A program made the translations under genes and the position numbers. From assembly GCA_046302815.1 (NCBI GenBank), contig JBKCHO010000027.1, forward strand, positions 1 to 18,024: DNA of 18,024 nucleotides, in the 5' to 3' direction. The notes below the pieces were generated by a model. The model had not been told where the DNA came from and made no database searches. It saw only the letters and a program-made list of their open reading frames with translations. This DNA comes from JALRAP01 sp046302815. GTDB taxonomy: Bacteria; Bacteroidota; Bacteroidia; AKYH767-A; OLB10. Positions 1-6,534 of the stretch are shown piece after piece. How positions within the stretch are numbered: position 1 is the stretch's first letter; every line of letters begins with the position of its first letter.

Positions 1-1
1 C

Positions 2-1939
2 AAAAAGCCGTATCAATTTGTGGCTATCCGTAACGATATCACAAGGCTCAAAGAACAGGAACGAGAGTTGTCGAATTTCTTCCGATTGGCTGTTGACTTG
101 CTTTGTATCGTAACAGTAGAGGGAAGGTTTTTGAAAGTAAGTGAATCGTTTCCTGCCGCATTGGATATGACCGAGGAGGAATTGCTCAATTCTTCTTTTA
201 TGGATTTGATACATCCCGAAGATCGAATCGCTACTGCCAAAGAAATGGAAAAATTGGCAGCCGGAGGCACCAGCATCGATTTCGAAAACCGGTATCGGAA
301 AAAAGATGGAACTTATTTGCAGTTGTCATGGAAAGGATCCATGAATCGGGAAGACGGACTGATTTACGGCACTGCGACCGACATCACTAAAAAGAAGGAA
401 GTAGAAGAGCGATTGATCCAGTCGAAAATTGAGATGGAAAAAGCAAAGGCGAAAGACACCTTTCTCGCCAATATGAGCCACGAGATCCGTACGCCCTTAA
501 ATGCCATTATCGGGTTCAACGATTTGTTACGACAAACCAATCTCGACCGCGAACAGCAAGGACATGTTGAGATCATTGGTAATGCCTTGAAAAACTTGAG
601 TGTAATCATCAACGACATACTCGACCTTTCGAAGTTGGAGAGCGGCAAGCTAGAGCTAGAAAAACGACCCTTCAGCATCGAATCTTTGGTGAAGCAGGTG
701 GTTCAGATGCATCTGGTCCGGGCCAAGGCGAAAAACCTGAAGCTCATGCTCAACTTCGACAGCGAAATCCCAGAATATGTTATTGGCGATGAAACCCGGC
801 TGTCGCAAATCCTCATCAACCTGCTTTCGAATGCCATTAAATTTACCGAGCAAGGAAGCGTCGAAATCAAAGCAACAGAATTGTCGCGGGTTAACCATTC
901 GGTCATTGTTCGTTTCAGCGTGAAGGATTCCGGCATCGGTATTGACCCTGCCAAGTTGAACCTGGTGTTTGAGCGATTCACTCAAGCTGAAGATTACACC
1001 ACTCGTATGTATGGAGGCACAGGGTTGGGACTAAACATCGTGAAATCCTTGGTGGATTTACACCGTGGTACGCTTCATGTAGAAAGTACTCCGGGAAAAG
1101 GCTCAGAATTTGCATTTGAATTGACCTATCCGATCTCGGCCGAATCACCAGAAGAGCAGGATACACACAGAGACTCCAAGACATCCGCCACATCATTAAA
1201 GGGGCTTCGCGTACTGGTTGTGGAAGACAATGAACACAACCAAATACTCGCTAAAACATACTTGGAGCGAAGTGGCGCACAAGTGGAAATCGCAGGTAAT
1301 GGCTTGCTTGGTTTGCAGGCTTTAACTAAAAGCAGCTTTGATGTGGTATTGATGGATATTCAAATGCCCGTAATGGATGGGTTACAAACCACCGAACGCG
1401 TTCGAAATGAATTGTTGTTGGAGCTTCCCATCATCGGTTGTTCAGCGCATGCCCTGGAATCGGAGAAGGCCCGTTGCCTGGAAGCGGGTATGAACGATTA
1501 CATCACCAAACCCTATACAGAACAGGACCTGATTAATGCTTTTGCCAGACGAAAGCTGATAAAGAGTGAAACTACAAAGCCGGAGTCAGAGCTATCGGCC
1601 ATGATTGAAAAAGACAATGTAGTAGCCATCTTCCGTCATTGGGAATCGCACTATGGTAGAAACACGATGGAGCTGCTTTTGACCGCACTTCGAGACCGTA
1701 TTCCAACTGACATCAGCAAAATTGAATCCTATTTGCAATCTGGTGACAACAATGGATTGGAGGCTTTAGCACATAACATGGCTAGTTCGTTGGGTGGACT
1801 GAGACTCATGCATGGTATGGGATTGACGAAAAAACTGGAGCATGCTTCAAAGCGTAACAATAAGGAATTGATGGAGTCTGTTTCCAGAGAACTTGTTGCT
1901 TATTTACAAGATGCGTTTGAGGAAGTGAAATTGCTTTGA
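2..1939 (+). CDS. PAS hybrid histidine kinase with receiver and HPt domains (5' end outside window)
   Basis: Membrane- or cytoplasm-located sensor kinase that should autophosphorylate on His and relay phosphate to its own receiver and HPt domains; its signal is unknown. A GTG at 20 could serve as a start, but the frame is open back to base 2 and reads KKPYQFVAIRNDIT, the usual end of a PAS/PAC domain, so the gene begins outside the window. Counting from the GTG: second PAS about 15-125; HisKA with the SHEIRTP H-box and His154; HATPase with N271, the DSGIG box at 303-307 and GGTGLG at 332-337; receiver about 395-515 with phospho-acceptor Asp446 and the Lys of TKPY; C-terminal HPt with His585. 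In the HPt the canonical HxLKG core reads HNMAS, so the usual Lys is missing. Domain calls are firm. The partner response regulator and the target genes cannot be told from this window. Confidence 0.95.
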   Translation, partial: KKPYQFVAIRNDITRLKEQERELSNFFRLAVDLLCIVTVEGRFLKVSESFPAALDMTEEELLNSSFMDLIHPEDRIATAKEMEKLAAGGTSIDFENRYRKKDGTYLQLSWKGSMNREDGLIYGTATDITKKKEVEERLIQSKIEMEKAKAKDTFLANMSHEIRTPLNAIIGFNDLLRQTNLDREQQGHVEIIGNALKNLSVIINDILDLSKLESGKLELEKRPFSIESLVKQVVQMHLVRAKAKNLKLMLNFDSEIPEYVIGDETRLSQILINLLSNAIKFTEQGSVEIKATELSRVNHSVIVRFSVKDSGIGIDPAKLNLVFERFTQAEDYTTRMYGGTGLGLNIVKSLVDLHRGTLHVESTPGKGSEFAFELTYPISAESPEEQDTHRDSKTSATSLKGLRVLVVEDNEHNQILAKTYLERSGAQVEIAGNGLLGLQALTKSSFDVVLMDIQMPVMDGLQTTERVRNELLLELPIIGCSAHALESEKARCLEAGMNDYITKPYTEQDLINAFARRKLIKSETTKPESELSAMIEKDNVVAIFRHWESHYGRNTMELLLTALRDRIPTDISKIESYLQSGDNNGLEALAHNMASSLGGLRLMHGMGLTKKLEHASKRNNKELMESVSRELVAYLQDAFEEVKLL

Positions 1940-1977
1940 TATCCGGAAATACGCTTGAACCGCATTCATTTAATTGA
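1940..1977 (+). repeat. AATCCGCG-type dispersed repeat, copy A (degenerate)
   Basis: It reads tatccggaaatacgcttgaa and continues ccgcattcatttaattga. It aligns with copy B through the shared words ATCCG, AATACGCT and GA.CCG followed by ATTC and TTAA. It begins inside the kinase stop region (TGA 1937-1939). It is the most eroded of three copies in the window. Confidence 0.5.
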
Positions 1978-2020
1978 GAAGCGGGAGGCAATAAGCAGGA
2001 GGCGGGGGCGGAAGCAAATC

Positions 2021-2070
2021 AAATCCGCGGCAATACGCTCGATCCGTGTTATTCGTGTTCACTTAAATGA
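2021..2070 (+). repeat. AATCCGCG-type dispersed repeat, copy B
   Basis: It contains AAATCCGCGG, CAATACGCTCGATCCGTG, ATTCGTGTTC and ACTTAAATGA. It shares order and spacing with copy A (1940-1977) and copy C (3259-3303). Similar ATCCGCG-rich intergenic repeats are, from general recollection, common in environmental Bacteroidota; I cannot confirm that here. Confidence 0.55.
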
Positions 2071-2253
2071 GTGGCGGACAGCTGTAGTCAGAAGCAAATC
2101 GAAGGTGCAAAATCCTGATTCTGCTTGATAAATGGCATGCTGTTTAAGGTTAACTCTAAAATTAGTCTCCTTTTTACGAATTCAATTACTCGATGGGAAA
2201 CAAAAGTTTGTGTACCTTGTTCAAGATATTACAATCAACTATGTGTTTCCCTT

Positions 2254-3165
2254 ATGTTTATGCGAATCAAATTACTGCTACTAATTTCATTCATTGCAAT
2301 ATCCATCCCGCTTTTTGGGCAAGGATGTAGCGATGCCGGCGTTTGCACGATTAACAGCTTCAAGCCGGAATTATCAGATAGCTCCATAAAATCGAAAAAC
2401 CAAATCAAGGTTGGAGTGTCGTACGGTGCGGCAGATAATTCCATTACGGTTTTCGGCTCTTATGTCGAATTTAACCGTGCATTAAATAGCCGGATGGGGT
2501 TAGATATAAAATTGACTTCTTTGGCGCAAGATGGAAACAGTATTAATGTTTGGGGATTGTCTGATATTTACCTGAACGGCCACTATAAATTTGGGAAAAG
2601 CATTCGTGCCACATTTGGATTGAAAATTCCCTTGACGGATGGAAACAGGGATTTGGACGGGCTTCCCTTGCCCATGGATTACCAAGCCAGTCTTGGTACA
2701 TTGGATTTGATCGGAGGCATAGGTGTCTCCTTAGGAAAACTGCACTTGGTTGGCGCCTTTCAACAACCAATCAAGCAAAACAAAAATTCATTTCTTTTGG
2801 ATTCCTACCCAACAGATTCACCAATTCGTTCTTTCCAATCGACCAACCAATTTGAACGGGCAGGCGATGTATTAATTAGGGCTTCCTATCCCATTTCTAT
2901 TGGTGAGAAATTCAAGTTCACCCCAAGCGTTTTACCCATATACCACTTAGCTGATGATACTTATGTGGATGGCGAAAACACAACTCGAACAATCTTCGGA
3001 TCCCAAGGTTTTACTCTTAATGGGAACTTGTATCTGGATTATGCCATCACATCCAATAGTTCAATGCAAATCAACGCTGGTATGCCATTTATTGTTCGAG
3101 AGACAAGACCCGATGGATTGACCAGAAGCTTTGTTGTTAATTTGGAATATGGGATAAAATTTTGA
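2254..3165 (+). CDS. Outer-membrane beta-barrel protein with Cys-rich mature N-terminus
   Basis: 303-residue exported protein, probably a transporter-like or structural outer-membrane barrel. The chosen ATG (2254; ATG 2260 is equally possible) gives a clean signal peptide, M-R-I-K-L-L-L-L onward, ending at LFGQ. The open frame extends upstream to a TTG at 2125, but that would bury the signal peptide. The mature N-terminus GCSDAGVC carries two close cysteines that could form a disulfide or bind a cofactor. The remainder is alternating polar and hydrophobic residues with many Gly and aromatic residues, consistent with amphipathic strands, and it ends in Phe (LEYGIKF), the usual last residue of barrels folded by the BAM complex. 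I recall a widespread Bacteroidota family with a CSDAGFC-like start and an unknown role; this is recollection, not a search result. It is flanked on both sides by related repeats. Confidence 0.75.
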   Translation: MFMRIKLLLLISFIAISIPLFGQGCSDAGVCTINSFKPELSDSSIKSKNQIKVGVSYGAADNSITVFGSYVEFNRALNSRMGLDIKLTSLAQDGNSINVWGLSDIYLNGHYKFGKSIRATFGLKIPLTDGNRDLDGLPLPMDYQASLGTLDLIGGIGVSLGKLHLVGAFQQPIKQNKNSFLLDSYPTDSPIRSFQSTNQFERAGDVLIRASYPISIGEKFKFTPSVLPIYHLADDTYVDGENTTRTIFGSQGFTLNGNLYLDYAITSNSSMQINAGMPFIVRETRPDGLTRSFVVNLEYGIKF

Positions 3166-3258
3166 GCGATGTGACTTTCATTGTCTATCGCCCGTATTAT
3201 GTAATCAACTCGATTCGTTTTTTTTGTTTTCATTGAATATGCAGAAGGTAACAATTCC

Positions 3259-3303
3259 AATCCGCGAAAATCCGCTTGATCGGCGAAATCCGTGTTCCCT
3301 TTT
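3259..3303 (+). repeat. AATCCGCG-type dispersed repeat, copy C
   Basis: It reads AATCCGCGAAAATCCGCTTG, then ATCGGCGAAATCCGTGTTCCCTT in pieces that match copy B word for word in order (AATCCGCG, AAT.CGCT.GATC, CGTGTTC). It lies downstream of the barrel gene in the same orientation as copies A and B upstream of it. Confidence 0.55.
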
Positions 3304-3319
3304 GAACGAAACCAAGCGC

Positions 3320-3338
3320 ATGAAACACAGGGTTTCAT
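3320..3338. other. Small perfect hairpin between repeats
   Basis: ATGAAAC-ACAGG-GTTTCAT gives a 7-bp perfect stem with a 5-base loop. No T-tract follows, so it is a poor intrinsic terminator candidate, but it lies about 155 bp after the barrel gene stop and could protect a 3' end. Function unknown. Confidence 0.35.
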
Positions 3339-3355
3339 CCGAATTTGAAAAAGAA

Positions 3356-3660
3356 ATAAACGTTTAATTTGATGCAAAGTGTTGTGGCTGGAACGTACAA
3401 ATAATATTTTCGCCGTGGGGCGGGAACGGTAGTTCCCCAGAAAGATGTTTTCACCAAACAGCAAACATTTAAACGTTTAAGATCCGCTGGAAATTTGCAA
3501 CCGCCTTTGCGTTCCGATATTTTCGCTGTGGGGTGGGGACGGTAGTCCCCAAAATATCTTTACCAAACAAAAAAATTAAACGTTTAAGATCCGCTGGAAA
3601 TTTGCAACTGCCTTTGCGTTCCGATATTTTCGCTGTGGGGTGGGGACGGTAGTCCCCCAC
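3356..3660. repeat. Three-unit array with palindrome and conserved GGTA-loop hairpin
   Basis: Three units start at the palindrome TTAAACGTTTAA (3356-3367 with one mismatch, 3469-3480, 3576-3587), with periods of 113 and 107 bp. Each unit ends in a hairpin with loop GGTA: GGGAAC/GTTCCC in unit 1 (3422-3437), GGGGAC/GTCCCC in unit 2 (3535-3550) and unit 3 (3642-3657). The G-C to A-T difference is compensatory. Units 2 and 3 are almost identical from the palindrome through the hairpin and contain a second imperfect hairpin (GGAA..GCAA/TTGC..TTCC, 3489-3515 in unit 2). Unit 1 shares mainly the palindrome and the 3' half from ATATTTTCGC on. No protein is credibly encoded. It could be a REP-like or MITE-like dispersed element, or DNA for a structured RNA or binding site; strand is undetermined. 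Confidence 0.75.
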
Positions 3661-3764
3661 AACGTAAATTTTGAATATCTCTTTCATTGGTTCACATCCT
3701 TTCTTCATATACATCCCAAGCCTATTCAAAAATGCACCTGGCGAAGAGATGAGCTCCATTTGTC

Positions 3765-3772
3765 TATTTTTG
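3765..3772 (+). promoter_or_regulatory. Putative -7 box TATTTTTG for the exonuclease gene
   Basis: It matches the Bacteroidota TAnnTTTG consensus 30 bases before the TTG start at 3802, giving a predicted leader of about 25 nt. No TTTG-like -33 box is found at the expected 19-21 bp, so this is moderate to weak. Confidence 0.4.
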
Positions 3773-3801
3773 TAATTTAACATTCTATAATTCTCAAAGC
3801 C

Positions 3802-4500
3802 TTGTCCATTCTTTTCCTCGATATCGAAACCATTCCACAGCATCCCTCTTTCGAGTCCTGTTCGGAGGAAATGAAAAAACTATGGTCGCGCAAAGCGGTC
3901 AATCTAAAGCATGAGCCCGAGGAGACCGTGGAAGATTTATACAAGCGCGCAGGAATTTATGCTGAGTTCGGAAAAATCATTTGCGTTTCGACTGGATTCA
4001 TACACGAGTCAAATGGGCAGGAAACCCTACGCATCAAATCTTTTTATGGTCACGAGGAGAATTTGATGTTGATGGAGTTTGCCGATTTATTACGAAAAAG
4101 TTTTTCAAATTCGGATAGCAGACTATGTGCACATAATGGCAAGGAATTCGACTTTCCTTTTCTAGGTAGAAGGATGATCATAAACCAAATTCCATTGCCA
4201 ACCATTTTGGATGTGGCCGGAAAAAAACCTTGGGAAGTAAATTTTTTGGACACCATGGAGATGTGGAAATTCGGTGACTTCAAAAGCTACACACCTCTCA
4301 ACCTTCTCACACATGTTCTAGGAATTCCGAGTCCGAAGGATGATATCGATGGAAGCCAAGTGTGGTCTGTTTACTGGCAGGAGAATGACCTTGATCGCAT
4401 CGTCCGCTATTGCGAGAAGGATGTAGAAGCGCTGGCGAATGTTTATCGGCGCATGAAAGGTTTGCCGGTGATTCCAAAAGAGCTTATTGTACGGGCTTGA
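3802..4500 (+). CDS. PolB-type DEDDy 3'-5' exonuclease (RNase H-like)
   Basis: 232-residue protein of the predicted 3'-5' exonuclease family related to the proofreading domain of PolB (PF10108-like). It should hydrolyse 3' ends of DNA or RNA with two metal ions in the cytoplasm. The catalytic set is visible: LDIET (Asp7, Glu9), HNGKEFDFPFL (Asp117) and YCEKD (Tyr203, Asp207), making it a DEDDy enzyme. The start is TTG at 3802: the frame upstream has no ATG or GTG before the stop at 3778-3780, and the catalytic LDIET follows by six residues, as expected for the family N-terminus. It is a stand-alone gene, convergent with the lipoprotein gene at 4591-6399. Natural substrate unknown. Confidence 0.88.
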   Translation: MSILFLDIETIPQHPSFESCSEEMKKLWSRKAVNLKHEPEETVEDLYKRAGIYAEFGKIICVSTGFIHESNGQETLRIKSFYGHEENLMLMEFADLLRKSFSNSDSRLCAHNGKEFDFPFLGRRMIINQIPLPTILDVAGKKPWEVNFLDTMEMWKFGDFKSYTPLNLLTHVLGIPSPKDDIDGSQVWSVYWQENDLDRIVRYCEKDVEALANVYRRMKGLPVIPKELIVRA

Positions 4501-4533
4501 TCGTAGCCGCTCCACTGGTTCGATACCACGACA

Positions 4534-4547
4534 GACCACTAGTGGTC
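4534..4547. other. 14-bp perfect palindrome in convergent gap
   Basis: GACCACTAGTGGTC lies in the 90-bp gap between two convergent genes. It could form a cruciform or bind a dimeric protein, but it lacks a T-tract and one such palindrome is expected by chance in a window of this size. Confidence 0.3.
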
Positions 4548-4590
4548 ATGGCCACGGTTACATAAAAACCCTAAGATTTGGGACGCGTCG

Positions 4591-6399
4591 CTACTCCCAA
4601 AAAAGCACAGTGGATAAACTCGAAAGGTTCACATATCCTTGTCCGTCTGATGGCCATACACCCTTAATATTGAACTTCGCACTTGAGTATTCGGAAACAT
4701 TAAAGGAGTCGACGAGGGTATAATAGGAATAATTTGGATTAGAGGATGTGCCTTGGTTCACAGCCAGTGTATAATTCAATATGAGCCTCTGACTGTTAGG
4801 CGATGTGCTCCATGTCGTGCTTCCGGGAACAGTATACATGTCGTTTATATCATATGCGGTATGATCGATGAATGTATTAGAGGTATTGAACTGAATGTCG
4901 GTTATCATGTATTCAAAATTATCCATGAAGTTCGGACCCTGCGACCAGATCCTATTGGGGTCTTGTGCTAATACTTGTTGCAAGCCTTGACCTACACACC
5001 CATCGCCAACACGGGAAGCGGAAATAGAAAAGTTATTGCCATTTGCCAAGCCTGTAAAGCTATTGGGAGAGGATATGGGATAATAACTACAGGTATAACT
5101 GTACAGGAAACCGGAACTTGGAACTTCTACGAAGAAATTCTCATACTTCTGCATAGAATCAGCCGTGAAATCGCCGGCTCCGCGGCTGATTAAACTAGTG
5201 CCTTCGAAAGTCGTGTCGTATGACCCATCTGGATTTTCGGCCAAAGCTTGGCCCACATCCAAATAATAAAAGTTATTGGAGTTGAATCCGATGTTAGTAG
5301 CCCACTTGGTATAAAAAACACCATCCCAATTAGGTACTTGACTAAAACATATCGTGATCTTTTTTCCATTCTGGGCGTTGAATTGCCAATTGCCACTTAA
5401 ATCGGTTCTTACCCTGGTGAGCCATTTCAACCAGGAGCCTCCTTTGTAATATGCGGTAATTTGAGTCAATCCCGGACCTACCGATACCAGTCTCCCGTTT
5501 TCCTCATTCAAAATCTTATCGTTACTAACAGTCATTGAAAGGGGTGAGGCTGTATAAAAATTAATAGTAGGAAACGGATTTGCTCCAGGACCGTAATAAC
5601 AAATGGCTTCAACTACATCCAAAATAATTGGGTCAGCAGTTCGTTGATAATAGTGAAATGATGAAGTCACCTTGTTGGGATAGATAGTCCAAAATGTATC
5701 GGTCAACGACCCGGTAGTATTTCTGTTTACCATTGTAAATGCGCCATCGAGCGTGTCGCCATTCAACACAGCCCTTACAGTTGACATTCCCGAACTTCCA
5801 CCCGACTGAATAACATTTCCGTTAATGCTTCCCAAGTTTGGGTTTTCAAAATAGAACGCTGGAGATCCGCCAACAATCTGACCTTGTAGATTCCTAATCG
5901 TATAAGTAGGGATCATTTGAGAGGTGTTGCTTTGCATTTTCAAAAACGGCGAACTGAATTGGATGGAAAAAGGATCGGTTGGCAATGGCACAGTATCCGG
6001 AACAACCTCTACCAATAAGGCAACGCTTTCTCTAACATTATCGGAAAACCATACAGAAGCAGTACCAACCTTGTTGGTGGTCATCATCGAACCTGATAGG
6101 GATACAACCGCTGCATTGTTTGTGCTTAATGAAAGTGCAGCACCTGTTTGAACTGCATTCCCATTCAAATCATATACATTGGCTGTTAATTGAAGCGATT
6201 GATTGGGATGCAATACGAGCCTATTTACCATTGGCTGGATGAAACCATCTTTTCTTTGAACGGGAGCCGGAGTGAAAGTTATTTGATTGTTGCCTATGGA
6301 TCCAGGAGGGATTCCAGGCGACTCCTGATCGTCTTTGGAGCAAGAAACCAATAGGGCAAAAAATAAAATCAGCAGGCTGAATCGAATACGGATATGCAT
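4591..6399 (-). CDS. Large surface or periplasmic lipoprotein of unknown function
   Basis: 602-residue predicted lipoprotein. It has a type II signal peptide with lipobox LVSC and acylated Cys20, followed by a charged/Pro-Gly linker (SKDDQESPG), so it is exported and membrane anchored. Residues about 55-130 look like a bacterial Ig-like (BIG2-type) domain: LVLHPNQSLQLTANVYDLNG onward and a closing GTASVWFSD segment. The rest, rich in Asn, Ser, Thr, Tyr and Gly, has no motif I recognise; it contains several Cys, possibly disulfide paired, and ends VLFWE. It lacks a T9SS sorting tail. An A-run near 6358-6364 (T in sense) falls in signal-peptide codons, so the start coordinate is sensitive to a one-base error there. 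It lies downstream of ktrA on the same strand with a 135-bp gap and its own possible promoter. Function unknown. Confidence 0.8.
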   Translation of the reverse strand: MHIRIRFSLLILFFALLVSCSKDDQESPGIPPGSIGNNQITFTPAPVQRKDGFIQPMVNRLVLHPNQSLQLTANVYDLNGNAVQTGAALSLSTNNAAVVSLSGSMMTTNKVGTASVWFSDNVRESVALLVEVVPDTVPLPTDPFSIQFSSPFLKMQSNTSQMIPTYTIRNLQGQIVGGSPAFYFENPNLGSINGNVIQSGGSSGMSTVRAVLNGDTLDGAFTMVNRNTTGSLTDTFWTIYPNKVTSSFHYYQRTADPIILDVVEAICYYGPGANPFPTINFYTASPLSMTVSNDKILNEENGRLVSVGPGLTQITAYYKGGSWLKWLTRVRTDLSGNWQFNAQNGKKITICFSQVPNWDGVFYTKWATNIGFNSNNFYYLDVGQALAENPDGSYDTTFEGTSLISRGAGDFTADSMQKYENFFVEVPSSGFLYSYTCSYYPISSPNSFTGLANGNNFSISASRVGDGCVGQGLQQVLAQDPNRIWSQGPNFMDNFEYMITDIQFNTSNTFIDHTAYDINDMYTVPGSTTWSTSPNSQRLILNYTLAVNQGTSSNPNYSYYTLVDSFNVSEYSSAKFNIKGVWPSDGQGYVNLSSLSTVLFWE

Positions 6400-6418
6400 A
6401 TTAAATTTTTTTGCTGTT

Positions 6419-6444
6419 TATACTTGAGTATACTTAAAAAGTTA
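6419..6444 (-). promoter_or_regulatory. Possible promoter with spaced direct repeat for the lipoprotein gene
   Basis: On the minus strand, TAACTTTT (6437-6444) differs by one base from TAnnTTTG and is followed by AAGTATA-CTC-AAGTATA (6419-6435), a 7-bp direct repeat with 10-bp spacing. The repeat would sit over the start of transcription, where a repressor could bind. No -33 box at the ideal distance was found. Confidence 0.35.
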
Positions 6445-6455
6445 CGGAAACTTAG

Positions 6456-6486
6456 AAAAACAAAAACAGCCTTAGCCCATGGGCTA
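6456..6486 (-). terminator. Possible terminator of ktrA transcript
   Basis: On the minus strand the palindrome TAGCCCATGGGCTA (6473-6486) can fold as TAGCC/GGCTA with loop CATG. It is followed five bases later by a T-rich tract GTTTTTGTTTTTC. The stem is short, so termination strength is uncertain. Confidence 0.35.
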
Positions 6487-6534
6487 TTGACTCGTTTATA
6501 GTGGCGTAATAAAAAAGCCACAAGCCTCGATAGG

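Larger units (their letters stand above)
1940..2253. other. Non-coding gap with two degenerate repeats
   Basis: No convincing gene lies here. An open frame reaches back to a TTG at 2125, but its first 43 codons do not look like a signal peptide. The sequence holds two copies of the AATCCGCG-type repeat (1940-1977 and 2021-2070). Between them is a purine-rich stretch containing GGCGGGGGCGG-like sequence, and gaagcaaatc occurs twice (2011-2020 and 2091-2100). A TACCTTGT at 2213-2220 only weakly resembles the Bacteroidota -7 box. No terminator with a T-tract was seen for the kinase gene. Confidence 0.6.

Noticed and set aside
20..22. GTG at 20 as true start of the hybrid kinase
   Set aside because: The frame is open to the window edge and encodes a typical PAC-domain end immediately before it.
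2125..2253. Upstream TTG start extending the barrel protein by 43 residues
   Set aside because: It would place the signal peptide internally; ATG 2254 or 2260 gives a clean signal peptide.
3170..3195. Hairpin GCGAT...ATCGC after the barrel gene as an intrinsic terminator
   Set aside because: The stem is short and imperfect and is not followed by a T-run; the nearest T-tract is about 20 bases away.
3356..3660. CRISPR array
   Set aside because: Units are 107-113 bp with only three copies, no short identical repeats separated by unique spacers, and no cas genes nearby.
3039..3843. Two minus-strand open frames (3039-3464 and 3469-3843) across the repeat region
   Set aside because: They run through the repeat array and the starts of plus-strand genes, have no recognisable motif, and their similarity to each other (G-[DN]-YR-x-[HR]-PTAKI) comes only from the shared repeat DNA.
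4534..4547. Palindrome GACCACTAGTGGTC as a specific regulatory site
   Set aside because: About one perfect 14-bp palindrome is expected by chance in 18 kb; there is no promoter or T-tract beside it.
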